Both the position numbers and the translations under genes were made by a program. Below, in pieces: positions 1 to 6,725 of a stretch of DNA of 17,947 nucleotides. Below the pieces are notes generated by a model. That model worked only from the letters and a program-made list of their open reading frames with translations. It was not told the origin of the DNA and searched no databases. The stretch is from JAYEHK01 sp034659475 (lineage in GTDB: Bacteria > Bacillota > Syntrophomonadia > Syntrophomonadales > Syntrophomonadaceae), in NCBI GenBank assembly GCA_034659475.1, contig JAYEHK010000078.1:1-17947 (forward strand). Direction: 5' to 3'. Each line of letters begins with the position of its first letter. Positions within the stretch are counted from its first letter, which is position 1.

Positions 1-2
1 AT

Positions 3-521
3 TTTAAAAACCGCCTATATTTTGATTTACAGTTAAATAGCTGTGTTTATCTCTATATTACTTCGACATTCATGGCTATTTATCCTGCTAATCTAAGAAA
101 CTTTAGGGGTTTTCGCAGGGGAATCATTGATGAATATGGAATTCAGAATCGAGCCGGTATTATAAGCGGAGATTTTACCCGAGATGATATAGGAGAAGAT
201 TATGATATTGTTTTTTCTGCCCTGAGTTTTGCTGGTAATAATGAAGAAACATTAGCCTTTTATATAAAAGTCTATGCAGCTTTAAAGAAAGGAGGATTAT
301 TTATATTACAGACCTTTACTGTTGATAATGATAGAAAAGGTCCCTTATTTACCATAAGTTCAGATTTAAGAGAATATATGAGTGGAGTGAAAAACAGGCA
401 TTCTTTTACAGAACGAGAGATGCTCGCAATTTTGACGGAATCAGGTTTCACAGGTGAGCAGATTGTCGATATGTCAGAATGGTGGGGAATGCCGACCAGG
501 ATGATTATAGCTCGAAAGTAA
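3..521 (+). CDS. SAM-dependent methyltransferase, C-terminal part (5' end outside window)
   Basis: The reading frame is open from base 3, and the first ATG (base 72) has no ribosome binding site, so the gene very probably starts before the window. The segment around ISGDFTRDDIGEDYDIVFSA, followed by an ALKKGGLFILQTF strand, matches the post-motif-I half of class I methyltransferases of the O-methyltransferase (Methyltransf_2) type: acidic residue, YD(I/V)V(F/L) strand, then L(K/N)xGG. The C-terminal FTEREMLAILTESGFTGEQI resembles the usual final helix-strand of the fold. The residues before it (about 1-35 of the visible frame) do not show the expected glycine-rich SAM motif or a clear DLP motif, so an upstream frameshift or divergence is possible. 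The ATP-transporter lipoprotein gene follows 16 bases after the stop. The substrate cannot be inferred from the sequence. Confidence 0.7.
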   Translation, partial: FKNRLYFDLQLNSCVYLYITSTFMAIYPANLRNFRGFRRGIIDEYGIQNRAGIISGDFTRDDIGEDYDIVFSALSFAGNNEETLAFYIKVYAALKKGGLFILQTFTVDNDRKGPLFTISSDLREYMSGVKNRHSFTEREMLAILTESGFTGEQIVDMSEWWGMPTRMIIARK

Positions 522-537
522 TAGGAGGTTGAAAAAC

Positions 538-1626
538 GTGAATATTAGAAGAATAAGCACATTTTTACTCACAGGAGTATTGCTGATTGGTATGCTGACA
601 GCTCTTACTGGCTGTGGGGATAATAACGCAGGAGAAAAAACCGGTGAAAGAACTGTTGTTGACCAGAGGGGAAAAACTGTTGTCGTACCTGAAGCCGATC
701 AGATAAAGAAGATTGTTACTTTACCCATACCAATGCCGTCCATTATTTATGCAGTAGATGGCAGTGGAGAAAGAATTGTAGGTATGCACCCGAAATCCCA
801 GACTGCAGCAGCAGACAGTATGCTGGCTGAATTGGCTCCTGAACTGCTGGAGGATTCTACTGCTTTTGTTCAGGAAGGTTTTACCGTAAATATCGAGGAG
901 CTACTTAAACTAGATCCGGATGTGGTTTTCCAGTGGAACCATCAGCCTGATGAGATAAAGAAGATGGAAGAGGCTGGTCTTACAGTTATCGGGATTGATT
1001 ATGGAAGTCAGGAAAACCTAGAAGGGTGGATAAAGCTCGTAGGTGATTTACTGGGAAAAGAAGATCGAGCTGAAGAATTAGTAACTGCTCAACATAAGAC
1101 TCTAGATTACATAAATACTAAACTTGCTGATTTACCTGAAGAACAGAGGATACGGGTATTTTACCTTGCTGGAGAGAATTTAACGACCTGTGGTAAGGGA
1201 ACCTATAACCAGTTCTGGATGGAAAGTACCGGAGCTAAAAATGTGGCGCAAGAAACAAGTGGATGGGGAAAAGCTGTAAACATGGAGCAGATACTGGCTT
1301 GGAACCCGGAAATAATCTATATAGGTAACTTCTGTGATCTGCAACCGAAGGATATCCTGGAAAACAAGATTGCAGGACAGGATTGGAGTCAGGTAGAGGC
1401 GGTAAAGAAAGGCCAAGTTTATAAAATACCCCTGGCAGGCTACAGGTGGGACCCACCCTGTGTAGAATCACCTATGATGTTTAAGTGGCTGGCTCAAATA
1501 CAGCATCCTGATATTTTCAATGAGTACTCTATGAAGGATGAGCTTAAGGCCTTTTATGCTGAAATCTATGATTATGAGCTTTCAGATGAGAAAGCTGTTG
1601 AGATATTAAATCTCAAGCAAGAATAA
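538..1626 (+). CDS. ABC transporter substrate-binding lipoprotein, cobalamin/Fe3+-siderophore type
   Basis: Periplasmic-binding-protein family 2 (PF01497, BtuF/FepB-like), expected to sit on the outer face of the membrane and deliver a corrinoid, haem or siderophore to a BtuCD-type permease. The N-terminus is a lipoprotein signal: basic MNIRR, a hydrophobic stretch, then the lipobox LTGC with Cys26 as lipidation site. Family signatures include an early strand-turn with a GMHPKSQ segment, INIEELLKLDPDVVF-like segment (VNIEELLKLDPDVVF), AVNMEQILAWNPEIIYIGN, and a C-terminal GQVYKIP followed by YRWDPP. I chose GTG at 538: AGGAGG at 523-528 lies 9 bases upstream, whereas TTG at 529 directly abuts the AGGAGG. 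The 362-aa length is normal. No permease or ATPase gene follows in the window, so the substrate stays open; the B12-controlled genes nearby make a corrinoid plausible. Confidence 0.85.
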   Translation: MNIRRISTFLLTGVLLIGMLTALTGCGDNNAGEKTGERTVVDQRGKTVVVPEADQIKKIVTLPIPMPSIIYAVDGSGERIVGMHPKSQTAAADSMLAELAPELLEDSTAFVQEGFTVNIEELLKLDPDVVFQWNHQPDEIKKMEEAGLTVIGIDYGSQENLEGWIKLVGDLLGKEDRAEELVTAQHKTLDYINTKLADLPEEQRIRVFYLAGENLTTCGKGTYNQFWMESTGAKNVAQETSGWGKAVNMEQILAWNPEIIYIGNFCDLQPKDILENKIAGQDWSQVEAVKKGQVYKIPLAGYRWDPPCVESPMMFKWLAQIQHPDIFNEYSMKDELKAFYAEIYDYELSDEKAVEILNLKQE

Positions 1627-1646
1627 TTAGGGGGTACTGGAAATTT

Positions 1647-1667
1647 GACAGGGGGTGTCCCCCTGTC
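1647..1667. terminator. Perfect 9-bp hairpin after the binding-protein gene, no U-tract
   Basis: GACAGGGGG (1647-1655) pairs perfectly with CCCCCTGTC (1659-1667) around a 3-base loop, starting 20 bases after the stop codon. The bases after the stem (ATACCC) contain no T-run, so this is either a weak or bidirectional terminator or a small repeat/palindrome. Position suggests transcript-end processing; the sequence alone does not settle it. Confidence 0.45.
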
Positions 1668-1828
1668 ATACCCTATACCAGGGTTACACCGGGACGTTCT
1701 TTCTGTAACATAACATAAATAAATATTTTATTGAATTATTCTTCGAAGGGCCCGCCGGAAAAACCGCTGGTCTTTTTAATGGAGCGACACAGGGAGCATT
1801 TTATTTCAAATTTAAAGTCTTCTATACT

Positions 1829-1981
1829 TTATTTGTTACTCAGTTTTTTTGAGATTTCATCAAGCTTGTCGTACAGGTTGGAAAGTATTATCAATACAAA
1901 ACCCAGCATGATAAAGGTGACGATATCACCTGTTATAAATGCAAGGAGTGCCAACAGCACCGTAACAAATGTTGCTATCAA
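1829..1981 (-). CDS. Possible small membrane protein (50 aa), start uncertain
   Basis: The minus strand encodes a hydrophobic 50-residue protein from a TTG at 1981: two hydrophobic stretches (about residues 2-18 and 20-34) and a charged amphipathic tail (NLYDKLDEISKKLSNK). This pattern is typical of small bacterial membrane proteins and unlikely to be an antisense accident. The start is odd: an ATG at 1992-1994 is followed by six A and is one base out of frame; with five A it would read MKNSLIATF and continue directly into this frame. A TGA precedes the TTG in frame. Either the sequence has a one-base error or true frameshift in the A-tract, or the TTG is used without a clear ribosome binding site. 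A 54-codon-plus plus-strand frame over the same bases (1731-1997) lacks any ribosome binding site. No function is recognised. Confidence 0.4.
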   Translation of the reverse strand: MIATFVTVLLALLAFITGDIVTFIMLGFVLIILSNLYDKLDEISKKLSNK

Positions 1982-2089
1982 AGAATTTTTTCATTAAAGA
2001 GATTCACATCCTTTTGGGTGAAAAAAGCAGTCTGATTACCCTCGGCGATAGGTTCTAATGTACATACTTATATTCATCTCCCAAGAATA

Positions 2090-4255
2090 CTAGTTAAGAG
2101 TCAGATAGCTTTTAGTCCATTGCGCCATCCTGGCGGGATCAGGATTATCCAGCATCTTCTGCCACTGCTTGTCTGTCAGGCGATCCTCGGCCGGCCAAGA
2201 GAATTCATAATAGGAATAAACGCCTCCCCGTGTCAGCTGCAGCTTTCCATTTACCGGGACCAGAACATAAATTGTAAATATATTCCCCGTGGCTTCTTCC
2301 AATACCAGCTTTAACTCGGGGTTCGTTGCGGCATCTGTTACCAATGCTGCAGGATGGTCTTTAACCGCAAGCGTTTCTCCTTTTTCCATATCTTTTAGGG
2401 AGGAATACCAGAGCTTAATAAAGTCTGTGCCTATATTGCGGATCAGGTCATTTTCGGCCGGGGTCAATTGGGTACAGCTTAATTCTTTTTCTGAGATGGT
2501 TTTTAAAGCCAAGCAAAGATCTTCCATTTGCTGCAATTGATCGGCATCCTCATCACGTAAGGCATTTCTTTTTAGCAGGCCCTCTCGGGTCATCTGGCTA
2601 AGCGCTGCCAGACGGGCATACACAGTTGCCCGTGGTTCAACATATCCTATTTCTTGTTTTCCTTTTGGAGGTGAGCAGCCAAGATAAATATAGGCCTGTT
2701 TGGCGTATAAGATGCTGTCATGCTTTAACTCAGTCCAGCTTCCCAGGAAGGTGTTGAGGTCTTTGTGCTGCCAGGCTGTATTTTGCATGAATGCAGGGTA
2801 TCCATTAACCGGTGCATTCAGGAGCGGTTTGAGATTATACAGCCAGCTCCAGTATAGATCTTGCACCCAGCTTTTTTTGTCTAGCGAACTTATGTAGTTC
2901 TGCATATTGCTCATGTTTTCGATATAATTCTGGTACTGCGTTTCCCCTGATTCCTTCAATAACTGATAAGCAGCAGCTGAACCCATGGCTGCAGGGATGT
3001 CCAGGGATTTAGGCAGCATACGGATGTCTCCCTGGGGATTTTCAAGAACTGCATCGTATATCAATTGCTGGAAGACATGGGCGTCGAGGTTATAACGCTG
3101 GCCCATGAACCGAAAACCGATGAGGGCAAGGTCTGAATCGGGCTGCAATGTATGGTCATAAATGGGGATGGAGTTTATTCTCGGTTTGCTTAAATGGGAC
3201 AATTCCTGGGTGAACTCATTCCATTTAGCTTGATTATTTACCAACAGGTCCTTATGAATGTCAAAGCCATAGATTTTGGTCAATAAATTTTGGTATTGGG
3301 GATAGTTGTAGTCATCACTTTCACCGGCAAAAAATGAAGTGAGCTGGTAGATATCCTGCCAGTGAGCTAAATTATCGTTTTGATTCAGGGCAAGCACGAT
3401 TAATACGGCGGAGCGGCTTTCATCCTCCAAATTTGCTCTGAAGCTAAGTCTGCCATACCACATCATGGCCTTGAAATATCTGCTTAGTTTATCTGAATTC
3501 GTATAGTGGCCACGGGGTACATACTGGGTGTAATCCTCGTTAAGCTGCAGAAGATCTGGAAGTTCTTGTCCCATATTCATAACCGGTGATGGCATCTGAC
3601 AAACGTTATGCTGACTGATCAGGGATAATTCCTTTTCAACTGTTTTTTGCACCTCGGTTGGTACAGAACAATTGGGATCGAGCAAGCTGCAGGGCACGCT
3701 GAAATAAGCCATGTTCCGTAAGGCTGCATTCTCCCAGGCAGTCCCTTTAAAAGCTTGGTACTGTTCGCGTGAAGCCTTCAGCATTGCTTTACTGAGTGTA
3801 TCTAATTCAGCGAATAAATGATGTTCTTCTGTGCTCCTGAGAAGGTAATTGTAATAGAGATGGTACGTATGCAGCATGGCATCAGTAGTTACAAAATTAG
3901 GAATCCCGTCATTGTTTTCATAAAGCTCGAAAAACTCCAGAGCGTCTGAAGGGACAACGGCGAATTGATTTTGGGTCAAGAGCGTGCGTGTGCTTTTAGA
4001 TAATTCAAAATCATCAAGATTTGTTACATTCGATAAATCATTTAAAACCTGGATTGATAGTATATCGGGATGAACATCCACCGCTGCTTCTTCATAGGGA
4101 GCCAATTGGCAGGTGATTGGTTTTAAGGAACCCCCACTGCCAGAGTTATTTTCAGAAGTTCTGGCTCCACAGCCGGCTATACAATTAAGCAGGAATACAA
4201 GCATAACTATAAGCGGAAGAGTGCTCAATACTCTGCGTACAGTTGTTTTTCTCAC
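2090..4255 (-). CDS. DUF3160 family lipoprotein, function unknown
   Basis: A 721-residue exported protein resembling the DUF3160 family (PF11369), whose function is unknown. It begins with a lipoprotein signal (basic MRKTTVRR, hydrophobic LPLIVMLVFLL, lipobox IAGC with Cys29), followed by a Ser/Gly-rich linker (residues 34-43). The body is mostly helical; family-like features include NFVTTDAMLHTYHLYYNYLL (about residues 117-136), MMWYGRLSF and the IGFRFMGQRYNLDAHVFQQL region. Length is normal for the family. The start is GTG at 4255 with AGGAGGA at 4263-4269, seven bases upstream. It is a single gene on the minus strand with no obvious operon partner; the only thing downstream is the possible 50-aa membrane protein. 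Family membership is judged from memory of the sequence pattern, without a search. Confidence 0.8.
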   Translation of the reverse strand: MRKTTVRRVLSTLPLIVMLVFLLNCIAGCGARTSENNSGSGGSLKPITCQLAPYEEAAVDVHPDILSIQVLNDLSNVTNLDDFELSKSTRTLLTQNQFAVVPSDALEFFELYENNDGIPNFVTTDAMLHTYHLYYNYLLRSTEEHHLFAELDTLSKAMLKASREQYQAFKGTAWENAALRNMAYFSVPCSLLDPNCSVPTEVQKTVEKELSLISQHNVCQMPSPVMNMGQELPDLLQLNEDYTQYVPRGHYTNSDKLSRYFKAMMWYGRLSFRANLEDESRSAVLIVLALNQNDNLAHWQDIYQLTSFFAGESDDYNYPQYQNLLTKIYGFDIHKDLLVNNQAKWNEFTQELSHLSKPRINSIPIYDHTLQPDSDLALIGFRFMGQRYNLDAHVFQQLIYDAVLENPQGDIRMLPKSLDIPAAMGSAAAYQLLKESGETQYQNYIENMSNMQNYISSLDKKSWVQDLYWSWLYNLKPLLNAPVNGYPAFMQNTAWQHKDLNTFLGSWTELKHDSILYAKQAYIYLGCSPPKGKQEIGYVEPRATVYARLAALSQMTREGLLKRNALRDEDADQLQQMEDLCLALKTISEKELSCTQLTPAENDLIRNIGTDFIKLWYSSLKDMEKGETLAVKDHPAALVTDAATNPELKLVLEEATGNIFTIYVLVPVNGKLQLTRGGVYSYYEFSWPAEDRLTDKQWQKMLDNPDPARMAQWTKSYLTLN

Positions 4256-4598
4256 GGTCTTATCCTCCTCTTCATCACTGACATCTTCTGCTTACCCTAT
4301 CCTTCCAATACTTATCGAATTATTGACCATGTATTTAAATGTAGTATTTTACCAATACAAACAAAGGGATATAATGGAATAGTATAGTAACAAATTTCAA
4401 CAGAACGGCCAAAATATCCTTTTTGTTTTTGCGGATAATAAGTGGTTAAATCGGTTATTCACGTCCTCAAACCGGTTGTTCGCAGCGATTGAACCCTAAA
4501 AGAACCGTCCCGACTTGCTCATAGAATGTTTTGTGATTTCTTATTGTTATTGCAGGAATAACGTTTGAAAAAAAGAATAACCATTTAGGAGGAATAGT
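4256..4598. other. Intergenic region between divergent genes
   Basis: This 343-base AT-rich stretch separates the DUF3160 gene (minus) from the GAF gene (plus) and must hold both promoters, but I see no convincing -35/-10 pair in either direction. It contains a 15-nt imperfect direct repeat (4448-4483) and a short motif AAAAGAACCGTCCC (4498-4511) that is close to the reverse complement of a motif at 1691-1703. No coding sequence is supported here. Confidence 0.5.
4448..4483. repeat. Imperfect 15-nt direct repeat, 21-bp period, upstream of GAF gene
   Basis: AAATCGGTTATTCAC (4448-4462) and AAACCGGTTGTTCGC (4469-4483) match at 12 of 15 positions and start 21 bp apart, about two helical turns. 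Such spacing is compatible with two protein-binding sites on the same DNA face. They lie 116-151 bp before the GAF gene start. A regulatory role is inference. Confidence 0.35.
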
Positions 4599-5537
4599 AT
4601 GACAAAGAGATGGAAACTAATAATTGCATACATTATCGGATTTTTCTTAGCAATAATGTTAGTTTTAATTTTAGCTAGATTAGTTGTATTTGGTGGTGCG
4701 TTTTGCGAATCCACTTGGGACGAAGCGCAGGTATTCAAAATTATTGGAACCTTAATAGGACTGTTTTACATAAGCATAAGCATAGGTAGATTTATTGTAA
4801 CTTCTCCAAATCCAATACCGTTTGGAGGGGTATCGTTGCCTAATCGATTATATGATGCGAATTTTGAATCCAAACTATATGCTGTCGATAAAAAGTTGGT
4901 TGACGAAAATGAAGGGTTAATTACTGAAATTGAGGATTTAAAACAACTAATCCAAGAACTAAACACAGAAAATGAGAATACACAAACCGTAATAGATCAA
5001 TGTAACAATCTAGCTGATATTTTTATTCGGCATCATAATAACGCTAGTAGATTAGTACGTTCGTCATTACAGCTATGGATGGAAGGTCAAGTGGAGTGGT
5101 TAAGGGAATTTTGTAACAATGTCTTAGATGAATGTGTAACTACTTTAACTTTAGACCGGGCGGATAAATCTTCCTCAATTTATTTTATTCAGGATGATCA
5201 TCTTATTATGTATGCTTATAATAGGATTGAATTTTCGTCTGTACGTGGACGAAAATTTAAAAAGGATGAAGGATTTGCTGGAACCATATGGAGTGAGGGT
5301 GAGCCCAAAATAATCCACGATGTGAATCAACATCCGTTATTTTCAGGTTTTTTTGTTCCTCAACATGATTATGGATCGATTTTAGGATATCCCATAAAGC
5401 TGGGAAACTGCGTTATTGGGGTGCTATGTATTGAAAGTGAACAAATAAATGGTTTTAGTGAAGACGATTTAGTGATGGTTGGATTTTATGCAGATATATG
5501 TGGCTTAGCTTATTACTGTAATAATTTAGTGGCTTGA
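4599..5537 (+). CDS. Membrane-anchored GAF-domain protein
   Basis: A 312-residue protein with two N-terminal transmembrane segments (about 7-31 and 47-67), a probable coiled coil (about 95-140, Glu/Leu/Asn rich) and a C-terminal GAF domain (about 165-308). GAF hallmarks visible are GFAGTIWSEGEPKIIHDV, the SILGYPI strand, VIGVLCIES and GFSEDDLVMVGFYAD. GAF domains bind small ligands or sense redox/light; no kinase, cyclase, nuclease or HTH output domain is present, so it is a sensor without an obvious effector. Start ATG has AGGAGG nine bases upstream. Codon use is markedly more AT-rich than the aro and cobalamin genes, which suggests different ancestry. A 54-aa basic protein gene follows 16 bases after the stop, probably co-transcribed. 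Ligand and partner are unknown. Confidence 0.8.
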   Translation: MTKRWKLIIAYIIGFFLAIMLVLILARLVVFGGAFCESTWDEAQVFKIIGTLIGLFYISISIGRFIVTSPNPIPFGGVSLPNRLYDANFESKLYAVDKKLVDENEGLITEIEDLKQLIQELNTENENTQTVIDQCNNLADIFIRHHNNASRLVRSSLQLWMEGQVEWLREFCNNVLDECVTTLTLDRADKSSSIYFIQDDHLIMYAYNRIEFSSVRGRKFKKDEGFAGTIWSEGEPKIIHDVNQHPLFSGFFVPQHDYGSILGYPIKLGNCVIGVLCIESEQINGFSEDDLVMVGFYADICGLAYYCNNLVA

Positions 5538-5553
5538 GGGAGGTTATGCTAAG

Positions 5554-5718
5554 ATGCAAAAAAGTGCACGTTCAATGAAAATTGTTAGAGAAGCGAAAGA
5601 AAGTTATCATCAATCAACCTATCAAAGAACTGTATTGTCAAAAAGAGCTCATGCAGTAAGTGTGCATTCATCGGTTAAAGGTAAAACTCGTGGTGGTACA
5701 ACTAAGTTAGCGAAATGA
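5554..5718 (+). CDS. Small basic protein (54 aa), unknown
   Basis: ATG at 5554 is preceded by GGGAGG (5538-5543, 10-base spacing) that overlaps the end of the GAF gene region, so translation as the second gene of a GAF operon is well supported. The product is 54 residues, very basic (MQKSARSMKIVREAKESYHQ at the start, SVKGKTRGGTTKLAK at the end), without hydrophobic segments. The Ser/Lys/Arg-rich composition would suit a nucleic-acid or membrane-surface ligand, but I recognise no family. It is too short to be called by most length cut-offs. Association with the GAF protein is inferred from spacing only. Confidence 0.6.
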   Translation: MQKSARSMKIVREAKESYHQSTYQRTVLSKRAHAVSVHSSVKGKTRGGTTKLAK

Positions 5719-5820
5719 TTTTTCGCAAATAAAATTCCAATTGATAAACAATTGAAGTGGTGTGTTTATACGTAAATCAATTATTCAGGTAACATCTGTG
5801 CTCGCGGTGGTCATTCTGGT

Positions 5821-5985
5821 ATGGCTATCGCGGTTATCGGTATGGTAGGATACCTTTTAATTGGATGGTGGCAACTGGCTTTACAGGTTCGACGTGATGG
5901 AATGTTTACTTTAATAGGTTGGATGGTGTTATTTTACGGAGTAGTACATGCCAACGGGTTAAGCATCTCTGGACTGTTGCATTAA
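5821..5985 (+). CDS. Possible small membrane protein (54 aa), perhaps frameshifted at the 5' end
   Basis: The frame from ATG 5821 encodes a hydrophobic protein with two likely membrane segments (MAIAVIGMVGYLLIGWW and FTLIGWMVLFYGVV) separated by a basic loop QVRRDG, and its stop lies 5 bases before a strong hairpin. No good ribosome binding site precedes ATG 5821. A second, overlapping frame from GTG 5762 (28 codons, stop at 5846-5848) is also membrane-like (VLAVVILVWL after a basic start). The two together look like one roughly 70-80-residue protein split by a frameshift between about 5800 and 5848, or a decayed gene. No family is recognised. Confidence 0.4.
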   Translation: MAIAVIGMVGYLLIGWWQLALQVRRDGMFTLIGWMVLFYGVVHANGLSISGLLH

Positions 5986-5989
5986 GAAA

Positions 5990-6012
5990 AGCCGGGGCTT
6001 AAATCCCCGGCT
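5990..6012 (+). terminator. Hairpin terminator after the small membrane ORF
   Basis: AGCCGGGG (5990-5997) and CCCCGGCT (6005-6012) form a perfect 8-bp GC-rich stem with a 7-base loop, flanked by AAAA before and AAAATCATTTT after. The T-run is interrupted, so efficiency is uncertain, but the position 5 bases after a stop codon fits an intrinsic terminator for the 4599-5985 genes. Confidence 0.6.
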
Positions 6013-6331
6013 AAAATCATTTTAATAGCTTGTCAGTAATTCCTGTTAAAACGAAGCAAAAGAACAAAAATCCTTGCCGATACCTACATACAGCCGATGC
6101 TTAATAATACGCAAAAGAATCAAAAAGAACAAAAGCTCTATAAAGTTAAATTTGGGGACGTAGAGGCCGCTGGTTCAAATTCAGTCACTCCGACCATTTA
6201 ATATTTATTAGTCCTTTAACCGATTGTTGGAACCATAGGAGATGTTAAGAATTGTAAAAAGCACATAATATCGAGATAACAGCACTTCATTTTTCTAGAA
6301 GGAAAAAGGAGGTGTTTTTTCATTGTTGACG
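6013..6331. other. Gene-free AT-rich stretch holding a tRNA 3' fragment
   Basis: Contains A-rich related words (GCAAAAGAACAAAAA near 6055 and AAAAAGAACAAAAGC near 6123), then the tRNA 3' fragment at 6151-6196. Further on, a good ribosome-binding-site-like AAAGGAGGTG (6305-6314) is followed only by an 11-codon frame (TTG 6323) that ends at 6358. No gene is supported. Confidence 0.5.
6151..6196 (+). pseudogene. 3' fragment of a tRNA gene (tRNA-Pro-like), probable att site
   Basis: Only the 3' part of a tRNA is present. The T-arm is intact: GCTGG (6169-6173), loop TTCAAAT (6174-6180), TCAGT (6181-6185), closing with two G-U pairs. It is followed by a 7-nt acceptor strand CACTCCG, discriminator A and CCA (6194-6196). 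The upstream TTTGGGG (6151-6157) resembles the anticodon loop and following bases of bacterial tRNA-Pro genes. Nothing upstream can pair with the acceptor strand or form a D-arm, so this is no functional tRNA. Tyrosine integrases commonly recombine at such tRNA 3' segments and leave a copy at the far end of the island. Confidence 0.65.
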
Positions 6332-6359
6332 TTACAGGCAGTACGAAATGCAGTATAAT
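6332..6359 (+). promoter_or_regulatory. Sigma-A type promoter for the cobalamin-controlled operon
   Basis: TTACAG (6332-6337), a 16-bp spacer and a perfect TATAAT (6354-6359). Transcription would start near 6366, about 75 bases before the riboswitch, with no other gene in between. A TTGACG at 6326-6331 is nearer to the -35 consensus but its spacing (22 bp) is too long. Confidence 0.55.
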
Positions 6360-6440
6360 TACATGAAACTTATTTAATATGAAATGGTAGGTGATGAGGG
6401 GCAGGTTTAGCTATCTATGGGGACTAAGAGAATATACCTG

Positions 6441-6604
6441 AGTGTAGGTGCCTTGATTAGGTTCAAGGATAATAGGGAACCGGGTGTGAATCCCGGACGG
6501 ACGCGCCACTGTAAACGAGGAGTTTTCTTGAAGGACCACTGTATCGTGTGATATGGGAAGGATGAGAAGATGATGAAACGTAAGTCAGGAGACCTGCCTG
6601 CATT
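6441..6604 (+). ncRNA. Cobalamin riboswitch
   Basis: The conserved blocks appear in the right order: the GGTGCC start after TGTAG, AATAGGGAA, the GGGTGTGAATCCCGG region, the B12 box GCCACTGTAA (6505-6514), and the 3' AAGTCAGGAGACCTGCC. The P1 helix is formed by AGTGTAG (6441-6447) with CTGCATT (6598-6604), including G-U pairs. Adenosylcobalamin-class riboswitches bind a corrinoid cofactor and lower expression of downstream transport or synthesis genes when it is abundant. Here the next genes are the toroid and DUF4430/SLH proteins, which ties them to corrinoid homeostasis. Confidence 0.95.
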
Positions 6605-6655
6605 TGTTTCGGGTGCCTTTCGCGGGAAAGAGGTGCAACCCCATATTTTTGTGTG

Positions 6656-6681
6656 CAGCCTCGATTATGAGGTTGTTTTTT
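6656..6681 (+). terminator. Intrinsic terminator of the cobalamin riboswitch
   Basis: CAGCCTC (6656-6662) pairs with GAGGTTG (6669-6675), one G-U pair, 6-base loop, directly followed by six T (6676-6681). It sits 52 bases after the aptamer and 44 before the first start codon, as expected for an OFF switch acting by premature termination. The alternative antiterminator pairing was not resolved; an extra hairpin can form between 6610 and 6642. Confidence 0.75.
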
Positions 6682-6725
6682 GCTATGTAGGGTAATAAAA
6701 ATGTGAAAAACGGAGGGGAAAATTA

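Noticed and set aside
1731..1997. Plus-strand 88-aa frame
   Set aside because: No ribosome binding site and low-complexity composition; the opposite strand has the more protein-like reading.
6151..6196. Functional tRNA gene
   Set aside because: There is no 5' acceptor strand, D-arm or complete anticodon arm upstream; only the 3' part exists.
6305..6358. Strong AAAGGAGGTG followed by an 11-codon frame from TTG 6323
   Set aside because: The peptide is too short, resembles nothing, and overlaps the likely promoter of the riboswitch transcript.
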